Part shown: positions 33,160 through 44,479 of the stretch, piece after piece
Layout of the letters: every line of letters begins with the position of its first letter
Position numbering within the stretch: the first letter of the stretch is position 1
DNA from: Lichenostomus cassidix
Lineage: Eukaryota > Chordata > Aves > Passeriformes > Meliphagidae
DNA length: 64,000 bases
Assembly (NCBI GenBank): GCA_008360975.2
Contig: VLJF02000046.1
Span: 2,604,001 to 2,668,000 of the forward strand
Reading direction: 5' to 3'
Program-made: the position numbers and the translations under genes
Notes under the pieces: generated by a model
Told to the model about the DNA's origin: nothing
Databases searched by the model: none
Seen by the model: the letters and a program-made list of their open reading frames with translations, nothing else

Positions 33160-33792
33160 ATGGAGAGGCAAGCTGCTCTAGCGATATCATTATGCTTTTT
33201 AGAAAAGCATGGACTTAGTAAAAGCATCCTATCACAGTTTGCTGTTTTAATCGTGGTGGGACAAGCCTATGGATTTCTTACAAATCCTGTTACAGTATTC
33301 AACCTAAAAGAGTGGCTAAATTATGGAGCTGGTTTACTTCTGGAGAGTGATAAAATTGCAAAAAAGCTTGGCAAACCATGGAGTAAAGTCCTAGGTTGCT
33401 TACAACATCCTGCAGAGCTAGAACTAGCAAGGGTGGCGACACAGAAAATTGCGGTTGCAGAGAGCGGAGAGAAACTTGAGAGTTGCCGTGCTGCTTTTAA
33501 CGTGCAAAAGACTTCGGCAGCCGCGGCGCAGCCGGGGAAGCCCCCCCCGCCAGGGGGGAGGGGGAAGCGTGGCTCTCCCTCGCTGCCAGCGCCGGCGGAA
33601 GAAGGGCGTGCCGCGCCGCTGCCGGGAGCCGAGAATACAAAGTTACTCGATTCGATGAAAATCCTATTCCTGTCTCAATGTATCATAGAGCTTAGCAACT
33701 TTACAACGAAAAACATCTTAGCTGCTTTGTGTGAGAGAGTCACCATTGAATTTTTGCCAGAACAACTGAATACGATGCTAGAGAGAGCTTAA
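33160..33792 (+). pseudogene. gag: Gag-like remnant of the provirus
   Basis: An open frame of 210 codons lies just downstream of the leader donor. The first ~85 residues are helical and Gag matrix-like in position. Then comes a proline, glycine and arginine-rich linker around residue 130. A last ~50 residues do not resemble a complete capsid. No nucleocapsid Cys-His box is seen, so the gene is truncated. A related proline-rich stretch recurs at about 33868-33945, suggesting an internal duplication. Assignment rests on position and general character; sequence similarity to a named Gag needs a database search. Confidence 0.6.
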
Positions 33793-34355
33793 ATATCGTG
33801 GGTAAAAAGCCAGAGTAGCCAGAAATCACCCCGATGTTATCGATGTGGCAGTAAAAAACTGTTTTTAACATGCAAAAAACTCCGTCAGCTGTGGCGCCCC
33901 CCCCCACCAGGGAGCAGGGAGAATCGTAGCCCTCTATCGCTCCATCGCCGCACAAACAAACCGCGGAAAAAGAACGACAGTTTCTGCCAGATCAGAGCCA
34001 CCACCCGCAAAGCTGAAACGCACGGCAGTAGCAGAGAGAGCTCAGAGCAGCCGCGCCGCCCAGGAACAGCCCCGCTGCGCGCCATGCAAACTCTGCAACC
34101 CGAGAGCGAAACGGAAGTTACTTCAACCTCGGTTTCCTGTCAACTGAAGCAGAAGGCGGAAGTCGCAGAAGGCACCCCGATGGGCGGTGCCGCTGGCTGT
34201 CCACGCCCCTTTCACCGCCTCCTGCTCACTGGAACCATCACCAACACCGAGACTGGGACCGCCCCGCTGCGAATGACGCCAGCAAACGCTAACTGTGCCA
34301 CGGAAGATTCTTTTCAAAGCTCCAAAAATCAATTCATAACTGTATTTTAAAGTAC
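33793..34355 (+). other. Provirus interior, GC-rich remnant
   Basis: Contains a second copy of the AACATGCAAAAAACTCCG...CC-rich stretch and an 88-codon open frame from 34084 without recognised domain. It probably represents scrambled gag-region sequence. Confidence 0.4.
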
Positions 34356-36010
34356 CCTGTTAATTAGTGCAACTAAATTATGATTTAAACTTGTTTCCAG
34401 CTTTTACTAATGAGAAACCATTGTAACAACATAATTGTCCTGATGAACCTTAGTTACTAAAACCTTAAAGAAAAGCTACAATTCCTTGCTAAAGCAATTT
34501 TAAAAGTGTTTATCCTAAGTATATTTTAACAAAGTTAATCTTTGAACTATTTCCTCAAAGCATCATTTATCATTATGTGTATAATATCTTAGCTTTTAAA
34601 CCAACTCAGTGTTTTAAACAAATTCAGTAAAACCCTTTTTAAAATAAAGTGAATATTAACTAAACAAAATATAAAGCTAGAGCCATTACCCTTAAATCCT
34701 TATATCAAAACATCAAATGATTTACAAAAATTATTAAATGCAATTAACTGTGTAAAACTCACCCTAAGCTTTACCCCATGTAAGTTATTTATAGAAACAT
34801 CCAAAACTACGTCACAAAGTAACTACCACTCTAAATTTAAAGAAATATTTTTATTTATAAGTGTTGTTTGGGGCAGTGTTTATGTGTGTGTGAGTGTGTC
34901 TGTGTGTGTGGGTGTGACAGTGCTGTGACAAACATACTATAAATGTCATTTGGCTTTTAAAGCGTTTTAAATCTGTGGACCAGGCCTATAAGTGAAACTA
35001 TACTGGATAATTTGGGCTACCTGTTGAGTGCCATTAAAATTAAGCTCAAGTAATACCTTGATAAGCTTACCTAAGACAAAAGCTAAGCAGAGTCAAGAGA
35101 ATAAAAGCACCACAAATTATATTAAATTTTAAATTTTGTTAAGTTCAAACACTATTAAAGTTAAGTGAATTTAGATTTTATTACAGGTATATTATGTTGT
35201 CTGTTATTTTACATTTCATTAAGCTTAAATTCAATTAACACTAAGTTCAGCTGTTACTCAATATTTGTTGTTTTAAGTTCCATTAGTTTTAAATCCTATT
35301 TAGTTTGAATTCAATTATAGTTAAGCCTCTTAAGTGTTGCTCAATTTACTATTTATTAATTTTAAGTTCTAGTAGTTTTATGTCCCATTAAGTTCTATTA
35401 AGATTGAGTTCTGTTTACTTTCAGTGGTATTAACTTTGAGTTTTGACAAGTTTGTTTTTGCTGTGTTGTGCTCATTTGAAGAACACAAGTTTTTGCTGCC
35501 AAAGCCTTGAACAAAAGCTGAATTTTGTTACAGTGTTGCTTAAGATAGTGTTTGTGTGTATGTGTGAATATTGCAGGCCTGCTGAAAGTGTTGTTTGCTT
35601 TTGAGTGTTTTAATGTGTAGATGAAACCTGTAACTGCTGAGAGTGTGGTTTTTGATTTTGAGAGTTTTGATGTGTGAATGAAACCTAAGAGCAAAGTTCT
35701 ACTGAATAGTTAAGTTTCCTGTTAAATGCCTTTGGTTAAGTATAAATTCTGTTAAAATTAAGTATTATTAGATGTAAATTTTAATAAGTGTTAAATTCTG
35801 TTAGGGTTAAAATTCTGTTAAGTTTTAAGTTCTGTTAGAGTTAAGTTGTTAAAGTGATATCAACTTTGAATTCCATTATAGTTAAGTCCTATTCGTTAGT
35901 TTTAAATCAAATTTATTAAGATCAAGCTTTATTCATTTTCAGTGATATTAATTTTAAGTTTTAAAATTGTTAGTTTGTATTATTGTTCACAAAAGCCTTG
36001 CAGTTTCATC
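34356..36010. repeat. AT-rich quasi-repetitive filler inside the provirus
   Basis: About 1.65 kb of very AT-rich DNA with recurring TTAAGTTC, GTTAAGT, TTTTAAGTT and ATTAAG words at irregular spacing. A TG-rich run lies at 34882-34917. It stands where pol would be. No reverse-transcriptase or integrase motif is seen in any frame. Confidence 0.65.
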
Positions 36011-36690
36011 TTCCTTAGTTAAAGTCAAATGATAAGGTCCACTGTTTTCAAATATTTCACCTCACCTTATATAGTTATCTACCAAAGTGGTAACATGATA
36101 AAACACTCTCCTTATTGGTATTAATCAAAGCTTGTTTATAAGATGCTCTAAGAAAACCCTCCCAGTTAAGGCCTGGGGCTCTGGCCAAGCCTTAGTCCTG
36201 ACTGGTTGGGAAATATGCCACCAAACCCAGGTGTTTCTGCATCAAAAATGTGATCGAGTCACCTTGACTCGCTGATTTGGACTTGTGAAAGCTGAACCCT
36301 CTTCCAGGTAAACTTGGAATCCTTGCCCGGGAAAGGTTCTCCAAGCCCTGCCTGTGGAATGAGGTTCCCCAGCAATTGCAGTCCCTGGGAGATAGCAGAG
36401 TAGTTAAATAATTGAGGATGTATTTTCTTAAATAAGCTTATTGTTTCATTCCATGTATTGTTACACCTTTGTGTCATTTTCATCTTCTTATAGAAAGCAA
36501 CACATCTTGCCAAAAAACAAAACGGGGGGAGTATAAACCCTCAAGCAATTAGACAATGCAATACTTATGCTAAAATTTTATGTATAGAAAAATGTAATTT
36601 CGCTTTTTAGAACGGTTATTGTTACTGTAATGATGATTCTAGATGTGTTGTTAAGGTCATTATGTGAATTCATCAACCTTAGCTTGCCTA
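36011..36690. other. Provirus interior, unassigned
   Basis: No recognisable retroviral motif in the first ~600 bp. An 84-codon minus-strand frame (36259-36513) has no recognised domain. The env-like remnant begins after this. Confidence 0.35.
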
Positions 36691-36699
36691 ATCTCTGTT

Positions 36700-37152
36700 G
36701 TTGTAGCATAGATTCCAGTGCAGCCCAAAACAAATTTGTGGGTCACTCTAGCCAACTTGACAGGGCAAAAGATAATTTGTCTCTCTCTTTCGTCACCATA
36801 CAATCCCTTTTCTACCCTTCAAAACAGAGCTGCAATAGATTTTCTCTTATTAGCTCAAAGCATGGCTGTGATGAATTTAAAGGCATGTGTTGCTTTAACC
36901 TCAGCAATCATGGTGAGTCCATACATAAACAGCTGCAATAGCTTAGAAACCATATTACAGAGATAACTGTGCAAGACAACAACGGCCTATTTGGGATTCC
37001 TTGAGGTAATTAAAGTATAACATGATGCCTTCGCTATATCATGCAAATAGGATTAGTGGCTCTACTTATTTTTGTTGGCATAGCTGTTATTCTACCTTGT
37101 GCTTTGCAATGCTTGAAGAAATCATTATCACAGACAGTAAATCAGCTTTAAC
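36700..37152 (+). pseudogene. env: Env remnant of the provirus (surface start joined to transmembrane part)
   Basis: A short stretch like the beginning of a surface subunit (LWVTLANLTGQ) runs almost directly into the transmembrane-subunit heptad region with LQNRAAIDFLLL. The CX6CC motif that follows is in a different frame (GCDEFKGMCC, near 36870), so a frameshift separates them. A hydrophobic membrane anchor (about 37048-37110) and short tail precede the 3' LTR. Most of the surface subunit is deleted. The layout is that of an alpha/gamma-type envelope, broken and unable to produce a functional glycoprotein. Confidence 0.8.
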
Positions 37153-37169
37153 TTGCACAAACACGTAAA

Positions 37170-37182
37170 GAAAAACGGGGGA
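37170..37182 (+). other. Polypurine tract
   Basis: A purine run, interrupted by one C, lies two bases before the 3' LTR. This is the expected plus-strand priming site. Confidence 0.75.
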
Positions 37183-37184
37183 AT

Positions 37185-37599
37185 TGTGGGGAATTAGCTA
37201 ATAGAAAAAGAACATACAGACTTAAATAAGCTGTTTCTTAACACTTAAACAAGCTGCTTCTTAACAATAGTCATATTCAGCCAACTATTAATTAGATACC
37301 TGTGTCCAATCAGCGATCTGTGTCACCATAACCTTGGCTGCAACATAGAGGTGGTGGGAGCCGTCGAGAATGCGTTAATTGCTAACAAGAATGCAGAAAT
37401 CAGGCATTATAGATAAACATAGATACATGTTAAGGCAAGTAGCCAAACGTAGGGCGTGGAAGTATATAACCAATAATATTGTACGATTACAGAATATGCA
37501 TGATCTAGTTAACTACACTATAAAACTGTATACTGTAGATCAATAAACTGAAGCTTGTAGTAAATCCATATTGGATTGTCAAGCCTCCGTTTCTCGGCA
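37185..37599 (+). mobile_element. 3' LTR of the provirus
   Basis: 415 bp, TG...CA ends, same signals as the 5' LTR, followed by the AATTTA TSD at 37600-37605. Confidence 0.92.
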
Positions 37600-37605
37600 A
37601 ATTTA

Positions 37606-38282
37606 CTCGATTTTTCAGATATTTTATACAGTAAAAATACATAGGAAAGCATTGGGTCAGTGTTCATTGGTCTAAAGTTGAGCAAACCCCCAGTATTCAG
37701 TTTCTCATTGGATCTGAATCTCCTCACTTCTGATGCTAATTAGATTCTTCATTCAGTTTTTCTCATCAATCCTTTTTCCAGGCCAGGATGTCTTCAGCCC
37801 TGCTGGAGGTGCTCTGGGGTAGCTGTTTGTGATCTCCACCATGTCCTGTTGATAACCACAATGTCCCAGAGGATGTTCTGTTCATAGTCTTTATCTCTCT
37901 GGTTATCTCTGGGGTCACTCCCAATCTGTTGATATGCTGAGTCCACCAGACCTCATCAGGTAGAACAATGTCCTGAAAGAAACCTAAAATTCCTTTTCTC
38001 GGGGTAAAGAGAAACAAAACCTTTGACTGAAGTTATACAAAATTTTTAACCTGATATGTATTCCAACAACACCAAAGAGCCCCTGGGCACACAGTGACAT
38101 CAGCGACCAGCACAGGTGACAATTGCAGCAGAACGGATTGCTGCACAGGTCACTGAGGGGACAGGGTGACGTCATCAGAGTAATGTCTTCAGAGTGACAT
38201 CAGTGACGTCATCAGAGTGACATCATCAGCGATCAGCGCGGGTGACAATTGCAGTGGAACAGATTGCTGTAGGTCACTGAGA
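37606..38282. other. Flank between provirus and A-tract array
   Basis: No gene recognised. From about 38070 there is a ~100-bp unit (CCCCTGGGCACACAGTGACATC ... GGATTGCTG) that partly recurs at 38215-38290 and again at 38625-38715 inside the array, indicating a higher-order repeat. Confidence 0.5.
38167..38211. promoter_or_regulatory. Two perfect CRE palindromes
   Basis: TGACGTCA occurs at 38167-38174 and 38204-38211 within a short TGACATCA-rich stretch. These are full-consensus CREB/ATF sites, but they probably arose by local duplication. No promoter is visible next to them. Confidence 0.4.
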
Positions 38283-39985
38283 GGGGACAAGGTGACATCA
38301 GGGTAGCATCAGGTGGCATCAAAATGGCACCAAAGTGGGGGAAAACAGTGTTAAAGTGACAAAAAATGGCACCAAATGGCATCAAAATGGCATCAAATGG
38401 CATTGAAGTGACACCAAATGGCAGCAAATGGCACTAAATGGCACTAAATGACACCAGAGTGACACTAAATGGCACCAAAGTGGCACTAAATGGCAACAAA
38501 TGGCTCTAAATGGCGTTAAAGTGACACTAGATGGCACCAGATGGAGCCAAAGTGACACTAAATGGCACCGAAGTGACACTAAATGGCACCTGAGTGACAC
38601 CAAATGGCACTAAATGACACCAAGCAGCCCCTGGGCACACAGTGACATCGCCGACCAGCACAGGTGACAATGACTGCAGAACGGATTGCTGCAGGTCAGT
38701 GAGGAGACAGCAGGTGACATCAAAATGGCACAAAAATGGGAAAAAATGGCATTGAAATGACAAAAAACTGCATTAAAGTGACAAAAAATGGCACCAAATG
38801 GGACTAAAGAGACACTAAATGGCACCAAAGTGGGAGAAAGTGGCATTGAAGTGGCAAAAAACGGGACCAAAGTGGCAAGAAATGGCACTAAATGGCATCA
38901 AAATAGCATCAAATGGCACCAAAGTGGCACCAAATTGCATTAAACTGATAAAAATGTATTAATTTTTTTTAAAATGGCATTAAAGTGACCTCAAATGGCC
39001 CCAAATGGGACCAAAGTGACATTAAATGGCACCAAAGTGACACTAAGTTGCACTAAATGGGACTAAAGGAGCAAAAATGGCACCGAAGTGGCACTAAAAT
39101 GGCAAAAAGTGACACCAAAGTGACATCAAATGGCACCAAATTAGCACTAAATGGCACCCGAGTGACACTAAATGGCCTCAAATGGCACTAAATGGTATTA
39201 AAGTGGCACTAAATGGCACTGAAGTGACACCAGGAGTTATTAAATGGCACCAAAGTGGTACCAAATGGCACTAAAATGACACCAAATGGCATCAAAGTGA
39301 CACCAAATGGAACTAAAGTGGCACTAAATGGCACCAGAGTGACACCAGGGGTCATCAAGTGACACCAAATGGCACTAAGTGGCATTAAAGTGACACTAAA
39401 TGGCACCAAGTGACACAAAGTGGCACTAAATTGCACCAAAGGGCATCAATGTGGCAAAAAATAGCACTAAATGGCACTAAAATGTCGCTAAAATGGCACC
39501 AAATGAGACCAAAGTGACACTGAATGGCACTGAATGGCACTAAATGGCATTAGTGACACTAGAAGGCACCAAATAGCACTAAAGTGGCATTAAAGTGACA
39601 CTAGATGGCACCAGATGGCGCCAAAGTGACACTAAATGGCACCAAAGTGACAAAAAAAGGCATTAAATGGCACCAGAGTGGCACTACATGTCACTAAAAG
39701 TCACTCAAGTGACACTAAATGGCATCAAATGGCACCAAAGTGGCACTAAATGGCAACAAAAAGGTCAAAAATGGCACCAAAGTGGCACTAAAGGGACATC
39801 AAATGGCACCAAAGTGGCAAAAAGTGGCACCAAGTGACATCAAATGGCACCAAAATGGCATCAAGTGGCACTAAAGGGACACTAAATGACACCAAATGGC
39901 ACCAAATTGTCACCAAATGCCACTAGAAGTCACCAAATGGCACCCAATTGTCACTAAATGGCTCCAAAGTTCCATCAAAGTGACA
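38283..39985 (+). repeat. Phased A-tract array, ~21-bp unit (10+11)
   Basis: Dense repeats of the type AAATGGCACC followed by AAAGTGACACT, with A-tracts every 10-11 bp over 1.7 kb. Many units carry ATGGCA/GTGACA variants. No coding signal exists; open frames are incidental. A-tracts at helical period are expected to bend DNA strongly. Confidence 0.9.
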
Positions 39986-39989
39986 CCAA

Positions 39990-42080
39990 AGTGTCCCAAA
40001 TACCCCCAATGTCCCCAAATGTCCCTTCCCCCCAAAACTACCCAATTTCCCCCCAAATTTTCCCAATTTATCCCCATTTTTCCCAATTTCCCCCAGATTT
40101 TCCCAATTTTTCCCTAATCTATTCTTTTGCCCCCAATTTCCCCAAATTTTTCCCATTTTCTTCTATTTCCCCCATTTCCCCCCAATTTACTTCCCTTTTT
40201 CCCCAAAATTTCCCCAATTTTCCTGAATTTTTCCAATTTTCCCCATTTCCTCCCAATTTCCCCATTTATTTCCCATTTTTCTCACTTTTTCCCCAGTTTT
40301 CCCCCAAATTTTCCTTTTAGTCCAATTTCCCCAATTTTCCCCATTTTCCTCCATTTTCCCCCAATTTTTCCCATTTCCCCCCAAAAATTCCCCAAATTTT
40401 CCTCCTTTTTCCCCATTCTATTTGCATTTTTCCCATTTCCCCCAAATTTTCCCAAACAATTCCCCCAAATTTTCTCAGAATTTTCCTTCAAAATTCCCCC
40501 AAACTTTCCCAATTTTTTCCAGTTTTCTCCCAAACTTCCCCAAAATTTCCCTCCAAATTTCCCAAATTTTCCCCCAAACTTCCCTAAAATTTTCCCCAAG
40601 CTTCCTTGAAATTTTCCAAATTTTCCCAAAAATTCCCCCCAAATTTTCCCAAAAATTCCCCAAATTTTCTTTAAAAAATCCCCAAACTTACCCCATTTTT
40701 CCCCCAAATTTTCATCCAAATTTCCCCAAAGCTTTCCCGAAATTTCTCCAAAATTTCCCCCAAATTTTCCCAGAAATTTCCTTCAGTTCTTCCCATTTCT
40801 CTCTGAAATTTTCCCACAAAGTTCCCCAAAATTTCCCCAATTTCCCTCAGATTTCACCCCAATTTTCCCCCAAAATTTCTCCCCAAATTTCCCCTCGAAT
40901 TTCCCCCATATTTCTCCAAATTTTCCCCAATTTTCCCCCAAATTTCCCTAAAATGTCCCAAATTTCTCCCACATTTTCTTCCAAATTTCCCCAAAATTTC
41001 CTCAATTTCCCCCAAATTTTCCCAAAATTTCCCCCCAAACTTCCCCAAAATTTCTCCAAAATTTTTCCCCAAAATTTCCCAGTTTCCCCCTCATTTTTCC
41101 CAAATTTCTCCCCAAACTTCCCAAAAATTCCCCAATTTCTCTCAAATTTTCCCAGTTTTTTTCTCTGAACTTCCCCCTCGATTTCCCCAATTTTCCCCAA
41201 TTTTTTCCACAAAATTTTCTCCCAAACTTTCCCAACATTTTCCCCCAATACCCCCAAATTTCCCCAATTTTCCCAAAATTTCCCCCAAACTTCCCTGAAA
41301 TCTCCCCAAAATTTCCCCCAAATTTTCCTCATTTCCCCCAATTTCCCCCAAGTTTTCTCCCAAATTTCCCCAGAAATTCCCCAAAATTTGCCTCAAATTT
41401 CCCCCAAAATTTCCCCAAAATTTTTCCACAATTTCTCTCAAATTTTCCCAACATTCCTCCAAATTTTCCCCCATTTTCCCCCGAAATTTCCCAGAATTTT
41501 CTTTTAAAAAATCCCCAAACTTTCCCCAATTTTTGCCAAAATTTTCACCCAAACTTCCCCAAAATTTTCCCAATTTCTCTCAAATTTTCCAAAAATTTTC
41601 CCCCAAACTTCCCTGGTTTCCCCTATTTCCCCCAAAATTTTCGCAGAAATTCTCTTTCAAACTTCCCCAAAACTTTTCCCCAAAAATCCCCCCAATTTTC
41701 CCCATTTTGACCAAAATTTCCCCAAAGTTCCCAAAAATTTTCACAAAATTTCCCCAAATTTCCCCATTTACCTCCCAATTTCCCCCAAATTTCTCCCCAA
41801 ACTTCCCCAAAATTTCTCCCATTTTTTCCCAAATTTCTCCCCAAACTTCCCCAAATTTCCCCCACAATTTTCCCCTCAAACTTCCCCAAAATTTCCACCA
41901 CTTCACCCCATTTTTTCCCAAAATTTCCCCCAAATTTTCCCATTTCACTCCCAAAATTTCCCCCAATTTTATCCCAAATTTCCCCCAACGTCCCTAATGT
42001 CCCCAAATCCCCCAGTGTGTCCCCAATGTCCCATTAATGTCCCCAACATCCCCAATGTCCCCAGTGTCCCCAATGTCCCT
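39990..42080 (+). repeat. CCCAAATTTT array, ~12-14-bp unit
   Basis: About 2 kb built of C-runs alternating with AAATTT/AATTTT blocks. The plus strand is almost free of G. It passes at the right end into CCCCAATGT units (41985-42080). Open frames on both strands read as Phe-Pro-Asn-Gln or Gly-Lys-Phe-Trp repeats and are artefacts of composition. Confidence 0.92.
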
Positions 42081-42084
42081 GTGA

Positions 42085-42375
42085 TCAATCCATGTCATCA
42101 TGTTGGCTTTTCGCAAAGATCCCAATGGATACTCTGTGTATTGTTTGAATTCTTTTCTTACAGAGGTAGCCTGGCTGGGAAAAGTTGCTGTGCAATGATG
42201 ACTAAGGTCTTTCTTTCTAGTACCAGCTGAGTTTAATAGCAGTAAAATAGCTGTTCTGGTTGGATTCGAATGCTTGAAGTGTCTGCTTGAACTGGATCCC
42301 ATCCCCCGGCCGGACCCTGCCTCTGACACTGCAACTATCAGCTCCTGGCGCTGCAGGAACCACAATCTGGGAGGG
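42085..42375. other. No gene recognised
   Basis: Has two pyrimidine-rich stretches ending in CAG/TAG that could mimic splice acceptors (near 42160 and 42220), but no exon with recognisable coding content follows. Confidence 0.35.
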
Positions 42376-43424
42376 TGTGATGGGTTTGAGACAGGACATT
42401 GCCAGGACGACGCATGAAAAAGGGCAACCAGGCTCCAAGCTTGAAGCTGCAGAAAAGGCGATTTAATTACCTAACAGAATTGGAGAATAAATGCAAGGCA
42501 AAAATAAACTTTTCATACATCATTTTGTTCACTCCCCCCTCCCTCTTACGAACCTACAGTATTCACCCCCTTTCCTCCTTTACAATCCACAAGCCAGGTG
42601 GGGGGGGGCAGGGTGTGGGGTCTCTTTTCAGTCCACAGAGCAGATTCTCAAATTTACTCATCACCACAATTCTACTACAAATACTCTTTATCTCTACTTG
42701 TTTCTCTCTCTCTCTCTCTCTCCAGACCGTTTTCTGCTCTCACCCCCACCCTCTTAAGAAGCAGTCTCTGCACTCACCCCAACCCCTTTCCCTCTTTCCA
42801 AACCAGCAACACAGACAGGGGGCAGGTTGAGGGGTCCTCTGGTCAGTCCAATCAGGAAAAGAGTGTGGGGGTGCGGCGGCCCGATGCTGCAGATCCCGAG
42901 TCCCCGAGGCCGGCAGTCGGCGTAATCCACGGGGACGCTGCCGAGGATGCCATCGCCTGGGACTCGGAGGAGGCCGGGCCGTAAACCGCTCTCTCCCTCC
43001 CCTGGAAAGTTTTTCCTAAGTTTATTGGTTTAAAGTTCGCTTCCCCGCCCCTGTCACCGCCCCCGCTGCTTGCCCTCACTAGAATGTTCTGTTGCCGGGC
43101 TTCCCCCATGAGTTGTTTGTAATCCCCTCCCTAGTTATATTTCATTTGCTCCCCTGCTTGTCCCTCATGTTGTCCCGGAGCCCCGTTGGCTCCGCCCCTG
43201 TTGTTCCTCCCCGGGAAACCCCGTATTTCCCCCTAAAAACCCCCTCCCTTTGTTCTCTCGGCGTGGTGTGGCCGCGACCCCAGCCCCGCCGTGCTCTGCG
43301 CCCGGCAGCTGCGTGGACCGCCCCACCCGAGAGCCCCCAGTGTGCCTCCCCCGCGCCGCTTGTCCTTTAATAAACTGCGCACTGGTGACTCTCAGCTCGT
43401 CGTACTCTCTTTATCACGGGAAGC
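42376..43424 (+). mobile_element. LTR-like element (~1.05 kb)
   Basis: Begins TGTGATGGGTTTGAGACAGG and plausibly ends CTCTTTATCA. It contains a (TC)n run at 42703-42722, GC-box-rich DNA, a TAAAAACC TATA-like motif near 43235, and TTTAATAAACTGCGC near 43367, a typical LTR polyadenylation context. No TSD or primer site was found and the left boundary is a guess; the part from about 43090 on is the most LTR-like. Confidence 0.45.
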
Positions 43425-44479
43425 GACCAGCGACTCCACGGCGTTCCTGCCCGGCAGGCACCCGCCTCCGCCGCGTGGTCCCTGCCGCTCCAAGGAGCGA
43501 GCCTGGGAACACTGAGGCTGACCGTAGCCGCCTCTGGGACAGAGTTGAACAGCCGGGAGGGCTGAGAGCTTGGGCCCAGGTGAGGCCTCTGAGGTCTCCC
43601 GAAGCCCCGGAAGCCATTGGGACTGAGGCGGCCGGACCCCTCCGGACCCTTACAACTTCAAAAGAGGTTCTCTACTTAGCCAGGGGTCCTTCCCACGAGA
43701 GACAGTCCTCTGAGAACTTCTTTGGCGTGGGTCCAATCTCATGAGCAACATCCCGCCCGAATTCTGCTGCAACATGAGTTCTTTTGTCCATAAGGTGCTG
43801 TGAGAGCACCTTGGCCTCTCCCAAGCCGAGGCCAGGCTGCTTCCATGCCAGGAGCAAGGCCTTTCTCTCCCAGTCAAGGCCTTTTGCAGTTTTAACTCTT
43901 AGATGAGACTCCCACTGGTTCACATTCTTTCCCAGGCATCCACCTCCTCCTCTGGAGTGAGCTGTGGGTGGATTTCTGCATCCTTATGGACTCCATGGGC
44001 TGCAGGAGGAATTTCTTGCTCCCCCATAGCTTCCACCACGGCTAGCAGAAAGTTTCAGCTCCAGTGCCGGAAGCACTGGAGCACCTCTTTCTCCCCTCTT
44101 CTTCACTGACCTTGGCACTCTCCATGCTGTTCTCCCTCACATATTTTCACCTCCACCTCCTCCTCCTCCAACTACAAAGTGAAAGAAGTGCGCGCCTGCT
44201 TTGTTTTGAATTTTTCTTAAATATGTTTTCACAGAGGCGTAACCAGCACCTCCAATTGACCCAAACTTGGCCAGCAGCATGTCCATCATCTTCAGAGCCA
44301 TCAGAGATTGGCTCTGCTGGACTTGATGTAAGAACTTCCAGAACTTGCACTCAGGACACACAGGAGCCATCTTTGTGCCACACCCCACCTCTCAGACACC
44401 TCCCCAGGCCTACTAGAACAGCTTCTGAGGGGTCCAAATTTCTCCTAGATGTTAAAAACACTTCCCTGATGTTTTGGGC
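43425..44479 (-). mobile_element. Unclassified interspersed repeat, possible ERV interior
   Basis: After a GC-rich stretch ending near 43655, minus-strand frames of 83 and 83 codons (43672-43923, 44137-44388) look more protein-like than most frames here. The second contains CPECKFWKFLHQ and a lysine-rich helix. They could be gag-like pieces of an ERV on the minus strand. I do not recognise them securely. Confidence 0.3.

Larger units (their letters stand above)
32476..37599 (+). mobile_element. Defective alpharetrovirus-like provirus (5.1 kb)
   Basis: Two 415-bp LTRs flank 4.3 kb of internal DNA. The 6-bp TSD AATTTA is perfect at 32470-32475 and 37600-37605. A primer-binding site of the tRNA-Trp type used by avian leukosis-like viruses follows the 5' LTR, with one extra C. 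A GTAAGT donor lies at 33134-33139, and a purine-rich tract precedes the 3' LTR. Gag-like and env-like remnants are visible but no pol, and about 1.6 kb of the interior is anomalously AT-rich. It is an old copy fixed in a genome, internally deleted and not replication competent. Confidence 0.92.

Noticed and set aside
40422..41168. 248-codon Phe/Pro/Asn/Gln-rich frame
   Set aside because: Pure product of the CCCAAATTTT array. Similar frames exist on the opposite strand.
38283..42080. CRISPR-like array of short regular repeats
   Set aside because: Units are 10-21 bp, contiguous and without unique spacers, in an animal genome. It is a satellite.
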